From Pseudomonadota bacterium (lineage in GTDB: Bacteria > Pseudomonadota > Gammaproteobacteria > Burkholderiales > Burkholderiaceae_B): a stretch of 47,536 nt of DNA. Of this stretch, positions 1-7,780 are shown piece by piece; the first letter of the stretch is position 1; each line of letters opens with the position of its first letter. Both the position numbers and the translations under genes were made by a program. Under the pieces are notes generated by a model. It was given only the letters and a program-made list of their open reading frames with translations. It did no database searches and was not told the DNA's origin. The stretch lies in contig JAEXOO010000008.1 of assembly GCA_023439305.1 (NCBI GenBank), positions 1 through 47,536 on the forward strand, read 5' to 3'.

Positions 1-13
1 AGAAACACACTGA

Positions 14-246
14 GCCATTCGCAGGTGTGCAGGTCTCGTGCGGGCGGGTCAGAGGGCTTGCCGCAGGCGCAAGAGCGATCCGGGAGGCAAGCGCCGTTCT
101 GTTCGAGTCCGGCTCTTGTTGTTCGCCTGGGGGGCGAACAACCGGACGAGTTAACGGCACGCCCGGATCGCTCTTGCGACCAGGGAACCGGTGCACAGCA
201 CCGGCAAGCCCTCAGCCCGAACGAGACCTGTCTACCTGCGCATGGC
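14..246 (+). repeat. Structured palindromic element, copy A
   Basis: Long imperfect palindrome with an elaborate internal fold. Outer stem P0 pairs 20-26 with 234-240, 30-39 with 221-230 and 41-45 with 215-219. A bulge GGGTCA (46-51) faces A214. P1 pairs 52-61 with 204-213. P2 is 16 perfect pairs (69-84 with 162-177). Bulge AGGCAA (85-90) faces G161. P3 is 91-98 with 153-160 (one mismatch). Internal loop CTGTTCGAG (99-107) faces CGAGTT (147-152). P4 is TCCGG/CCGGA, followed by bulge CTCTT (113-117). P5 is 119-127 with 133-141. After P2 come GACCAGGGAA (178-187) and hairpin P6 (CCGGTGC, loop ACA, GCACCGG, 188-204). The same plan recurs in copies B and C with different helix sequences. Weaker outer pairing (9-13 with 251-255) suggests the palindrome may continue beyond the window start. 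Function unknown; no protein is encoded. Confidence 0.85.
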
Positions 247-305
247 GGCTTCAGTCGCACTTCTTCTGTCCGGCGACACGCCATCCCGGAAATCTGCGAA
301 GAATC

Positions 306-345
306 AAAAAATCCAGCCAGCGTTGAGTGCTGGCTGGATTTTTTT
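306..345. terminator. Bidirectional intrinsic terminator downstream of the symporter gene
   Basis: An 11-base stem ATCCAGCCAGC (311-321) pairs with GCTGGCTGGAT (329-339) around a 7-base loop. It has an A-run on the left (306-311) and a T-run on the right (339-345), so it can end transcription from either side. It lies 25 bases past the stop of the minus-strand symporter gene. Element A lies immediately beyond it. Confidence 0.9.
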
Positions 346-369
346 GTATCGAACCGGTTCGAGCGTCTT

Positions 370-1341
370 TCAGTCCCGGCCGCTTCGGCCCAGCCGCCCC
401 GCCAGCCAGGCGCAGACCAGCAGTTGCCATTGGTGAAACAGCATGATGGGCAGGATGATGGCCCCTACGGCGCCGCCCGCGAACAGCACGTTGGCAATGG
501 GAATGCCGCTGCTCAGGCTTTTGTTGGAGCCGCACATCAACAGGCTGATGCGATCGGGCCTGGAAAAGCCCAGCCATCCCCCCAGTAACCACGCCAGAGC
601 CTGCGCTGCGGCGAGCAGTACGGCGTTGCCCAGCAGAATCACCAGCAGCGCGCTGATCGGGGTGGACGACCACAGGCCGCCTACCACGGCGCCAGAAAAA
701 GCGGTGTAGACCACCAGCAGAATGGAACCCTGATCCACGACTTTCAGCAGTTGGTTGCGCTTGCCGACCCAGCCGCCTATCCATGGGCGCAGCAGGTGGC
801 CGAATACAAAGGGAAAGAAAAGCTGCAGCATGATCTTGCCGACCGCCTCTAGCGAGACGGCGGCTTGCGTGGCTGCGGCGCCGGCCAGCACGATGCTGAT
901 CAGCAAAGGCGTCAGAAACACACCCAGCAGGGTAGAGGCCGAAGCGCTGCAGATCGAGGCCGGTACATTGCCGCGCGCTATTGCTGTCAGGGCGACGGCG
1001 GATTGCACGGTGCTGGGTAGGCAAGCCAGAAACAACACGCCCAGATACAGGTTCTCCGTTAGCCAGGGGTGGAGTGCAGCCGCCAGGCCGCTGCCCAGCA
1101 GGGGAAAGAGCACGAATGTGACCGATAGAATGGCCAGGTGCAGACGCCAGTGAGACAGACCGCCCAGAATGGCGTCGCGCGACAGACGGGCGCCATGCAG
1201 GAAAAACAGCAGCGCAATACCGATCTGGGTGGCATGGTGAAACAGGGGCACGCCCCAGCCCTGCGCAGGCAGTATGCTGGCCAGTGCCACGGTGGCGAAC
1301 AGCTTGAGCAGGAACGGATCTATGGGCAGACGCTTGATCAT
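370..1341 (-). CDS. Bile acid:sodium symporter family permease (YfeH/SLC10A7-like)
   Basis: A 323-residue, very hydrophobic protein with about ten predicted membrane segments. It matches the SBF-like family of inner-membrane transporters related to bile acid:sodium symporters (E. coli YfeH, vertebrate SLC10A7). Family-typical stretches are the early FLHGARLS segment, the LPSTVQSAVALT motif near residue 115 and the CGSNKSLSSGIP motif near residue 270; the last two correspond to the polar, ion-binding crossing helices of this fold. The substrate cannot be read from the sequence. The start ATG overlaps the stop of pdxA by four bases (ATGA, 1338-1341), so it is probably translated as the second gene of a pdxA operon. 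A strong terminator follows. Confidence 0.88.
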   Translation of the reverse strand: MIKRLPIDPFLLKLFATVALASILPAQGWGVPLFHHATQIGIALLFFLHGARLSRDAILGGLSHWRLHLAILSVTFVLFPLLGSGLAAALHPWLTENLYLGVLFLACLPSTVQSAVALTAIARGNVPASICSASASTLLGVFLTPLLISIVLAGAAATQAAVSLEAVGKIMLQLFFPFVFGHLLRPWIGGWVGKRNQLLKVVDQGSILLVVYTAFSGAVVGGLWSSTPISALLVILLGNAVLLAAAQALAWLLGGWLGFSRPDRISLLMCGSNKSLSSGIPIANVLFAGGAVGAIILPIMLFHQWQLLVCAWLAGRLGRSGRD

Positions 1342-2333
1342 GCGGCGTGGGCGCTCATGGTCAGCGCCAGATCGTAGGCGCAGCGCAGCGAAGCGGCATC
1401 GGCGCGTCCCTGGCCGGCAATGTCATAGGCGGTGCCGTGATCCACGCTGGTGCGTATGAAGGGCAGGCCTATGGTGACATTCACGCCTTCGTCCAGTCCC
1501 AGGTACTTGACGGGTATCAGGCCCTGATCGTGGTATTGAGCCACCACAATATCGAATTCCCCCTGGCGTGCGCGCATGAAAATCGTATCGCCCGGCCAGG
1601 GGCCGCTGACATCCAGGCCTTCCTGGCGCGCTTGCTCAATAGCCGGAATGATGATGTCGATTTCTTCACGGCCAAACTTGCCTCCTTCGCCGGCATGCGG
1701 GTTCAGGCCTGCTACCGCGACCCGGGGCTGCGACACGCCGGCCTGACGACAGGCGCGGTGCGCCAGCCGTATGGTCTGCAGGACGCGCTCCAAGGTGATC
1801 AGGGATGGCACCTTGCTGATGGCTTCGTGGATAGTGACCAGAATGACGCGCAACTGCTTGTTGGCCAGCATCATGGCAAAGTGCTCGGTGCCGCTGCGCT
1901 GGGCCAGGATTTCCGTGTGGCCGGGAGCATCCACGCCGCCGGCTTGCATGGCCAGTTTGTTCAGAGGAGCGGTCACAATGGCCCGGATGCGGCCCGCCTG
2001 GGCGTCATCGATGGCATGGCACAGATATTCATAGGAGCCTCGGCCAGCCAGAGCATTCACCTGGCCGTAAGGCAGGTCTTCGGGCAGGGTCTGCCAGCGG
2101 TTCAGCACGGGAATGATGCCAGGCGGAGCGACAACAGGAGCGTCGGTTTCCCGTACCTGCCAGCGCTCCTGCGCGCCGATCAGCGTCAGTGCGCGGCGCA
2201 GCGCGCCGGCATCGCCATAAACGACGGCAGGATGAGGAAGGCCTTGTTCGTAAAGTCGCACAATGATCTCGGGTCCGATGCCGGCGGCATCGCCCATGGT
2301 CAGTCCGACAGCGTGTTCTAGGCGTGAATGCAT
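1338..2333 (-). CDS. pdxA: 4-hydroxythreonine-4-phosphate dehydrogenase
   Basis: PdxA oxidises 4-phosphohydroxy-L-threonine to an amino-ketone that PdxJ uses to make pyridoxine 5'-phosphate (vitamin B6, DXP-dependent route). The 331-residue product has the usual family length. It shows the N-terminal LTMGDAAGIGPEI motif, the metal-binding histidine context GVDAPGHTEILA, and the C-terminal YHDQGLIPVKYLG and HGTAYDIAGQG motifs. The open frame continues upstream, but ATG 2333 fits the family N-terminus; the upstream part runs through the phoH terminator. No clear Shine-Dalgarno sequence precedes this ATG. The start lies only 14 bases past the phoH terminator T-run, so it needs either its own promoter or readthrough. 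Several enzymes in this window use PLP, its pathway product (alaC, thrC, alr). Confidence 0.95.
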   Translation of the reverse strand: MHSRLEHAVGLTMGDAAGIGPEIIVRLYEQGLPHPAVVYGDAGALRRALTLIGAQERWQVRETDAPVVAPPGIIPVLNRWQTLPEDLPYGQVNALAGRGSYEYLCHAIDDAQAGRIRAIVTAPLNKLAMQAGGVDAPGHTEILAQRSGTEHFAMMLANKQLRVILVTIHEAISKVPSLITLERVLQTIRLAHRACRQAGVSQPRVAVAGLNPHAGEGGKFGREEIDIIIPAIEQARQEGLDVSGPWPGDTIFMRARQGEFDIVVAQYHDQGLIPVKYLGLDEGVNVTIGLPFIRTSVDHGTAYDIAGQGRADAASLRCAYDLALTMSAHAA

Positions 2334-2346
2334 GTTCTGTATACGA

Positions 2347-2375
2347 ATAAAAAAACCGGGTCCAGGACCCGGTTT
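2347..2375 (-). terminator. Intrinsic terminator of phoH, abutting the pdxA start
   Basis: Perfect 11-base inverted repeat AAACCGGGTCC / GGACCCGGTTT (2353-2363 and 2365-2375), followed on the minus strand by a run of U (complement of 2347-2355). It lies 20 bases after the phoH stop. Its U-tract ends about 14 bases before the pdxA ATG. Confidence 0.9.
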
Positions 2376-2395
2376 CGTGATGCGGCGGCGGCCGG

Positions 2396-4108
2396 TCAGA
2401 GCGCGTCGCTGGCGTAATCGGCCAGACGGGAGCGTTCGCCGCGCTGCAAAGTGACGTGTCCGGCGTGCGGCCAGCCCTTGAAGCGGTCCACTACGTAGGT
2501 CAGGCCTGAACTGCCTTCGGTCAGGTAGGGGGTGTCGATCTGGGCGATATTGCCCAGACAAATGATTTTAGTCCCCGGGCCGGCGCGCGTCACCAGGGTT
2601 TTCATTTGTTTGGGGGTCAGGTTCTGGGCTTCGTCGATGATCAGGAATTTGTTCATGAACGTGCGTCCGCGCATGAAGCTCAGCGATTTCACCTTGATCT
2701 TGGAGCGGATCAGCTCCATGGTCGAGTTGCGCTGAGGTTCCTGCCCGCCGCCCAGATTGGCTGCAGACTTGCCCGTGCCCAGGTGCAGCACTTCCAGGTT
2801 GTCTTCCAGCGCACCCATCCAGGGCTGCATTTTTTCTTCCTCGGTGCCGGGCAGAAAGCCGATGTCGTCGCCCACGGGCACCGTGGCGCGCGTGATGATG
2901 ATTTCGTTGTAGCGCTTGGTCTCCAGGGTCTGGGTCAGGGCGCTGGCCAGGGCCAGCAGCGTCTTGCCCGTGCCGGCATGGCCCAGCAGCGAGACAAAGT
3001 CGAAGTCCGGGTTCATGAGCAGGTTCAGGGCGAAGTTCTGCTCGCGATTGCGCGCCGTGATGCCCCAGACGTTGTTCTTGCCGTGGCTGTAGTCGCGCAA
3101 GGTTGCCAGCACGGCGGTGTTGCCCGCTGTTTCGCGCACCTGAGCGTAGAGCGGGTCATCCCCTTCGGTGAAGACGAACTGGTTGACCATGAACTGGCTG
3201 CACAGGGGCCCACTGATGCGGTAGTACGTCGTGCCGCCTTGCTGCCAGGATTCCATGTTCTTGCCATGCTTGGACCAGAAGTTGGCCGGCAAGGGCATCA
3301 CGCCGTCGTACAGCAGATCTGAGTCGTCCAGCACATGGTCGTGCAGATAGTCTTCGGCTTGCAGGCCCAGCGCCTTGGCTTTCAGGCGCATATTGATGTC
3401 TTTGGACACCAGGACGACTTCGCGCTTGGGCATGGATTGCTTGAGCGCATGTACGACGGCAAGAATGGCGTTGTCGGCCTTGCCTACCGGCAACTGGATG
3501 GGCAGCGTGGTATCCAGCGCGACGGTCTGGAAAATGACCGAACCCAGTGCCTCGGTATTGCCGATGCCGTCCAGATGTATGGGTTTGTCCAGGCCATGGT
3601 CGCCTACCAGGCCTTCCAGGGAGCGGCTGACCTGGCGCGCGTTGCGGGCCACTTCGGACAGGCCTTTTTTCTGGTGATCCAGCTCTTCCAGCACCATCAT
3701 GGGCAGGAAGATGTCGTGCTCTTCAAACTTGAACAGCGAATTGGAGTCGTGCAGCAGCACGTTGGTGTCCAGCACGAACAGCTTGCGCTGCTGCGGCGAC
3801 AGGCGGGTGCGCTTGGGCGCCGTACGCGCACGGGGGCTGGGCGCTGCCGCAGGCGCGGGCGCCGGGGTGGCGGCAGCCGCCGCTGCTTTAGGGGCAGGGG
3901 CTGGAGCTGGAGCTGGAGCAGGCGCCGCCACGGGGGCCGGCTGGACCTTGCGCGCGGGGCTGGCCGGCTTGTTGCGGGCTGGCTTGGCTTTGGCTTGCGG
4001 TGCGGCGACCGGCTCGGGCGCCTGGGCGGGGGGTTCGGCAACGACGACGGCGACGTCATCTTCGCTAAGCAGGGTTCCCAGCTTGGTGGGCAACTTGGGT
4101 AGCGGCAT
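2396..4108 (-). CDS. PhoH family protein with N-terminal PIN domain (PhoH2-type RNase/helicase)
   Basis: A 570-residue protein combining a PIN-type RNase domain with a PhoH ATPase domain, the arrangement known as PhoH2 and seen in Bacillus YlaK. Such proteins are thought to unwind and cleave RNA. The PIN domain spans about residues 110-245, with acidic residues in FVLDTNVLLH (D114), KADNAILA (D212) and VSKDINM (D237). The ATPase has Walker A GHAGTGKT (376-383), Walker B LIIDEAQN (492-495) and sensor-like CLGNIAQID. Residues 25-100 form a low-complexity Ala/Pro/Lys linker, probably flexible. ATG 4108 was chosen over the longer open frame because AGGAGT lies 10 bases upstream and the protein begins in family style. 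It is a separate transcription unit ending at a strong terminator. Confidence 0.92.
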   Translation of the reverse strand: MPLPKLPTKLGTLLSEDDVAVVVAEPPAQAPEPVAAPQAKAKPARNKPASPARKVQPAPVAAPAPAPAPAPAPKAAAAAATPAPAPAAAPSPRARTAPKRTRLSPQQRKLFVLDTNVLLHDSNSLFKFEEHDIFLPMMVLEELDHQKKGLSEVARNARQVSRSLEGLVGDHGLDKPIHLDGIGNTEALGSVIFQTVALDTTLPIQLPVGKADNAILAVVHALKQSMPKREVVLVSKDINMRLKAKALGLQAEDYLHDHVLDDSDLLYDGVMPLPANFWSKHGKNMESWQQGGTTYYRISGPLCSQFMVNQFVFTEGDDPLYAQVRETAGNTAVLATLRDYSHGKNNVWGITARNREQNFALNLLMNPDFDFVSLLGHAGTGKTLLALASALTQTLETKRYNEIIITRATVPVGDDIGFLPGTEEEKMQPWMGALEDNLEVLHLGTGKSAANLGGGQEPQRNSTMELIRSKIKVKSLSFMRGRTFMNKFLIIDEAQNLTPKQMKTLVTRAGPGTKIICLGNIAQIDTPYLTEGSSGLTYVVDRFKGWPHAGHVTLQRGERSRLADYASDAL

Positions 4109-4160
4109 GTAAGGCGTACTCCTGGTTGTGCGCCGGCTCGATGGCCGGCGCGGTAAGGGT

Positions 4161-4628
4161 TCAGGCCTGTTGCTGGACAGCCTGCAACACGGCGTCCACA
4201 TGGCCGGGCACTTTCACGCCGCGCCATTCCTGGACCAGCACGCCTTGGGCGTCGATCAGGAAGGTGCTGCGCTCTATGCCTCGTACCTGTTTACCGTACA
4301 TGTTTTTCATCTTGATGACGCCAAACAATTGGCACAGGGTTTCGTCGGTATCGGCGGCCAGGGAGAAATTCAGTTCTTGCTTGTCCGTGAAGCGCTCGTG
4401 CGAGGCCAGCGAATCGCGTGAAACGCCGATGATCTGCGCGCCCGCAGCCTCGAACTGGGGCAGGGCGTCACGGAAGTTCTGGGACTCGGTCGTGCAGCCT
4501 GGGGTGCTGTCCTTAGGGTAGAAATACAGCACGGTCTTTTTGCCCAGCAGGTCCGCCGTGGAAAAAGTGCCACGGGTGGCTGGCACGGAGAACGCGGGAA
4601 TGGGGGATCCTGTCTGTACGGTGGTCAT
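4161..4628 (-). CDS. bcp: Thioredoxin-dependent peroxiredoxin, PrxQ/Bcp type
   Basis: Cytoplasmic peroxidase that reduces H2O2 and organic peroxides using thioredoxin. The 155-residue length is typical of Bcp/PrxQ. The peroxidatic cysteine is C45 in STPGCTTE, preceded by the FYPKD strand, and the conserved arginine lies in RGIERSTFLID. The Cys that in many PrxQ proteins sits five residues after the peroxidatic one (C50 in E. coli Bcp) is absent: Q50 occupies that place. C99 (ETLCQLFGV) remains as a possible resolving residue. The start overlaps the stop of the upstream Mth938-like gene (ATGA, 4625-4628), indicating translational coupling. phoH begins 52 bases downstream on the same strand. 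Confidence 0.94.
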   Translation of the reverse strand: MTTVQTGSPIPAFSVPATRGTFSTADLLGKKTVLYFYPKDSTPGCTTESQNFRDALPQFEAAGAQIIGVSRDSLASHERFTDKQELNFSLAADTDETLCQLFGVIKMKNMYGKQVRGIERSTFLIDAQGVLVQEWRGVKVPGHVDAVLQAVQQQA

Positions 4629-5083
4629 GCGGTTTCCTGTATCAGTAGGGCGACGACGACCTTGCGGCCCTCGGCCATGAGAATATTGTAGGTTCTGGCG
4701 GCGGCCTGGGTATCCATGATTTCCACACCTATTCCCAGGCGCAGGACTTCCTGTGTAATGGCTGGGTTCAGGAAGTGCTGGCGCTGGCCGGTGCCGATCA
4801 GGATCAATTCCGGTGCATCGTCCGGCCGGGCCGGTGGCGCATCGTCCAGGAACGCCATGGGATCCTGCTTGATCTGATCCAGCCCTGCGAAAGAGCGCAG
4901 GTGCTCGGCCGTCAGGGCCGCAGCTGTCTGCACAGGCAAGTCCCGGATCGGTCCTTCGGGGGCGAAGAAGATGGAATGATCGTGGCGTTGAAAATTGATG
5001 GCCACATAGTCATCGCCATAGGCGGTGATGGCATTGAGAGCCGGGTTGTGTTCGCGTTGCAATTGCACGATGAGTATCTCCAT
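4625..5083 (-). CDS. Mth938-like (DUF498) domain protein
   Basis: A 152-residue protein of the Mth938/DUF498 family, a compact fold also found in the mitochondrial assembly factor NDUFAF3; no enzyme activity is established for bacterial members. Recognisable parts are ITAYGDDYVAIN near the start and PELILIGTGQRQHFLNP followed by GIGVEIMDTQAAARTYNILMAEGR in the C-terminal half. ATG 5083 is preceded by CAGG at short spacing. A start ten codons upstream (5113) is possible and would add MPRTGRRQVP. It is the first gene of a coupled pair with the peroxiredoxin. Confidence 0.85.
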   Translation of the reverse strand: MEILIVQLQREHNPALNAITAYGDDYVAINFQRHDHSIFFAPEGPIRDLPVQTAAALTAEHLRSFAGLDQIKQDPMAFLDDAPPARPDDAPELILIGTGQRQHFLNPAITQEVLRLGIGVEIMDTQAAARTYNILMAEGRKVVVALLIQETA

Positions 5084-5204
5084 TGGAACCTGTCGACGAC
5101 CTGTCCGAGGCATCCGTAGCCCTATAAAGATCGCGTGCCGGTTCTGTCATCCCTGATGATAGCGCAAAGCCATGCCGGTCATGGGCGAGCCCCTTGTTCG
5201 CACA

Positions 5205-5248
5205 ATGATTCTCATGGTGTGAATCATGGATTAAACTCTTTGGTTTAA
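5205..5248. promoter_or_regulatory. Two adjacent short inverted repeats upstream of alaC
   Basis: ATGATTC (5205-5211) and GAATCAT (5221-5227) form a perfect inverted repeat with a 9-base spacer. TTAAAC (5231-5236) and GTTTAA (5243-5248) form a second with a 6-base spacer. Both lie 50-90 bases before the alaC ATG, in the 214-base gap between the divergent Mth938-like and alaC genes. They could be operators or a leader structure. No regulator is identified. Confidence 0.35.
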
Positions 5249-5297
5249 CCCTGCCTGTCCTACTGCGCCAGACATTGCCGTCTTTCCAAGGAATATC

Positions 5298-6485
5298 ATG
5301 ATTCGCTTTCCGCGCATCGAGCGCTTGCCCCCTTATGTGTTCAACATCACAGGCGAGCTGAAGATGGCCGCGCGCCACCGTGGCGAGGACATCATCGACA
5401 TGTCGATGGGCAACCCGGACGGCGCGACGCCTGCGCACATCGTGGAAAAACTGGTCGAGGCGGCGACGCGTCCGGACACCCACGGCTATTCCGTGTCCAA
5501 GGGGATTCCGCGCCTGCGTCGTGCCATTACGAACTGGTACGAGCGTCGCTACGACTTCAAGCTCAACCCGGACACCGAGGCCATTGTCACGATAGGCTCC
5601 AAGGAAGGCCTGGCTCACCTGATGCTGGCTACCCTGGACAAAGGCGACACGGTGCTGGTGCCCAACCCCAGCTATCCCATCCATATTTATGGCGCCGTCA
5701 TTGCTGGCGCCAATATCCGTTCCGTGCCCATGGCGCCAGGCGTGGACTTTTTCGAAGAAATCGAAAAAGCCGTACGCGAGTCCATTCCTAAACCCAAGAT
5801 GATGATTCTGGGCTTTCCCAGCAATCCTACGGCCCAGTGCGTGGATCTGTCCTTTTTCGAGCGCATTGTCGCTCTGGCGCGCGAGCACGGCATTCTGGTG
5901 GTGCACGATCTGGCCTATGCGGACATTACTTTCGATGGCTATGTCGCCCCTTCCATCATGCAGGTGGAAGGAGCGCGCGATGTCGCTGTTGAATTCTTCA
6001 CCATGAGTAAAAGCTACAATATGGCCGGATGGCGCATTGGCTTCATGGTGGGCAACGAAACTCTGGTCAACGCCCTGGCGCGGATCAAGAGCTATCACGA
6101 CTACGGCACGTTCACGCCCATCCAGGTGGCCGCCATAGCGGCGCTGGAAGGTCCGCAGGATTGCGTGTCCGAAGTCGTGGAGCAGTACCGCCGTCGCCGA
6201 GACGTGCTGGCCAAGGGCCTGCACGAGGCCGGCTGGATGGTCGATATCCCCAAGGCCTCCATGTATATCTGGGCCAAGATTCCCGAGTTCTACAAGGACA
6301 TGGGTTCGCTGGAGTTTGCCAAGCGCTTGCTCAGCGACGCCAAGGTCGCCGTATCCCCCGGCATCGGTTTTGGTGAGTATGGCGATAACTACGTGCGCTT
6401 CGCATTGATTGAAAACGAGCAACGCACCCGTCAGGCGGTGCGCGGCATCAAAGAAATGTTCCGTAAGGACGGTTTTGCTAAATGA
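5298..6485 (+). CDS. alaC: PLP-dependent aminotransferase, alanine transaminase AlaC-like
   Basis: Fold-type I class I/II aminotransferase of 395 residues, most like AlaC/YfdZ, which makes alanine from pyruvate and glutamate. The PLP-binding lysine is K238 in TMSKSYNMAGWRIG. The family motifs NPSYPIHIYG (123-132), GFPSNPTAQ (172-180) and VVHDLAYADI (201-210) and a C-terminal arginine (NYVRFALIENEQR) are present. AAGGAAT a few bases before the ATG is a good ribosome site. Its stop overlaps the hom start (ATGA, 6482-6485), so it belongs to an alaC-hom-thrC operon. Exact substrate is inferred from family resemblance; another amino donor/acceptor pair linked to threonine metabolism is possible. 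Confidence 0.9.
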   Translation: MIRFPRIERLPPYVFNITGELKMAARHRGEDIIDMSMGNPDGATPAHIVEKLVEAATRPDTHGYSVSKGIPRLRRAITNWYERRYDFKLNPDTEAIVTIGSKEGLAHLMLATLDKGDTVLVPNPSYPIHIYGAVIAGANIRSVPMAPGVDFFEEIEKAVRESIPKPKMMILGFPSNPTAQCVDLSFFERIVALAREHGILVVHDLAYADITFDGYVAPSIMQVEGARDVAVEFFTMSKSYNMAGWRIGFMVGNETLVNALARIKSYHDYGTFTPIQVAAIAALEGPQDCVSEVVEQYRRRRDVLAKGLHEAGWMVDIPKASMYIWAKIPEFYKDMGSLEFAKRLLSDAKVAVSPGIGFGEYGDNYVRFALIENEQRTRQAVRGIKEMFRKDGFAK

Positions 6486-7780
6486 GTCCTATCAAAGTAG
6501 GTTTGCTGGGTCTGGGTGTGGTCGGCAGCGGCACCTGGAACGTACTGAAACGCAACGCTGATGAAATCGCCCGCCGAGCGGGCCGTCGCATCGAGATCGT
6601 GGCCATTGCCGTGCGCGATCTGGACAAGGCGCACGCCCTGGTGGGCGATCAGGTCACCCTGACCACCGACGGCATGGATATTGTCCGCAATCCCGACATC
6701 GAGATCGTGGTCGAGCTGGTCGGGGGCACGACGCTCGCTCGCGACTGGGTGTTGGAAGCCATTGCCCAGGGCAAGCATGTGGTCACGGCCAACAAGGCCT
6801 TGCTGGCCAAGCATGGCAACGAAATTTTCGCCGCCGCGCACCAGCGTGGCGTCATGGTGGCTTTCGAGGCCGCCGTGGCCGGTGGTATTCCCATTATTAA
6901 GGCGATTCGCGAAGGCCTGACGGCCAACCGCATTCAGTGGCTGGCCGGCATCATCAATGGCACCACCAACTATATTCTGTCCGAAATGCGCAATCGGGGC
7001 GTGAGCTTTGCCGAGGCTCTGGCCGACGCGCAGCGCCTGGGCTATGCCGAGGCCGATCCTACCTTCGATATCGAAGGCGTGGACGCCGCGCACAAGCTCA
7101 GCCTGCTCGCTTCGCTGGCATTCGGCATTCCCGTGCAGTTCAGCAAGGCCCACATCGAAGGCATTACCAGCCTGACCCTGGAAGATCTGCAGCATGCGCA
7201 GCGCCTGGGCTATGGCGTGAAATTGCTGGGTATTACCCGCGCCCGCGAAGAAGGTATCGAGCTGCGCGTGCATCCCACCCTGGTGCCGGCTCAGAGCATG
7301 CTGGCCAATGTCCAGGGCGCCATGAATGCTGTTCTGGTGCATGGCGACGCCGTGGGCCAGACGGTGTATTACGGCGCCGGCGCCGGCGACCTGCCCACCG
7401 CCTCGGCCGTGGTAGCCGACCTGGTGGATGTCACGCGCCTGCAGAATGCCGAGCCCGAGCACCGCGTGCCCTATCTGGCCTTCCAGCACGATTCCATGGC
7501 CGATACGCCTATCCTGCCCATGGACGATGTCATCTCCGCTTACTACCTGCGCTTGCGCGTGGACGATCGTCCTGGCGTGCTGGCCGATGTGGCCCGTATC
7601 CTGGCCCAGTCGGATATCTCCATCGGCTCCATGTTCCAGGAGCCGGCCGGCGATCATGCTGACATCATCTTCTTGACGCATGAAGCCCACGAAGGCGCGA
7701 TCAACGGCGCCATCAGCCAGATCCAGAATCTGCCTTTCGTGCGCTCGGCCGTCACCCGCCTGCGCGTGGAGAACCTGTAA
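6482..7780 (+). CDS. hom: Homoserine dehydrogenase
   Basis: Reduces aspartate semialdehyde to homoserine with NAD(P)H, the branch point to threonine and methionine. The 432-residue monofunctional enzyme starts with the dinucleotide-binding motif GLLGLGVVGSGT (GxGxxG at 10-15). It contains the catalytic-domain signature GIINGTTNYIL and AYAEADPTFDIEG-type sequence near residue 195. A C-terminal ACT domain (about 350-430, beginning YYLRLRVDDRPGVLADVARIL) is the usual site of feedback inhibition by threonine. It overlaps alaC by four bases and thrC by one (TAATG), so the three genes are probably translated from one mRNA. Confidence 0.97.
   Translation: MSPIKVGLLGLGVVGSGTWNVLKRNADEIARRAGRRIEIVAIAVRDLDKAHALVGDQVTLTTDGMDIVRNPDIEIVVELVGGTTLARDWVLEAIAQGKHVVTANKALLAKHGNEIFAAAHQRGVMVAFEAAVAGGIPIIKAIREGLTANRIQWLAGIINGTTNYILSEMRNRGVSFAEALADAQRLGYAEADPTFDIEGVDAAHKLSLLASLAFGIPVQFSKAHIEGITSLTLEDLQHAQRLGYGVKLLGITRAREEGIELRVHPTLVPAQSMLANVQGAMNAVLVHGDAVGQTVYYGAGAGDLPTASAVVADLVDVTRLQNAEPEHRVPYLAFQHDSMADTPILPMDDVISAYYLRLRVDDRPGVLADVARILAQSDISIGSMFQEPAGDHADIIFLTHEAHEGAINGAISQIQNLPFVRSAVTRLRVENL

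Noticed and set aside
25..588. Open frames through element A, and similar ones through elements B and C (9388-9951)
   Set aside because: They follow the palindrome, differ between copies, have no ribosome-binding sites and resemble no protein. Conservation in these elements is in structure, not codons.
3880..3935. Repeated GGAGCT-like hexamers in the phoH linker as a possible phase-variation tract
   Set aside because: The repeats are imperfect, in frame and encode an Ala/Pro linker; length change would not shift the frame.
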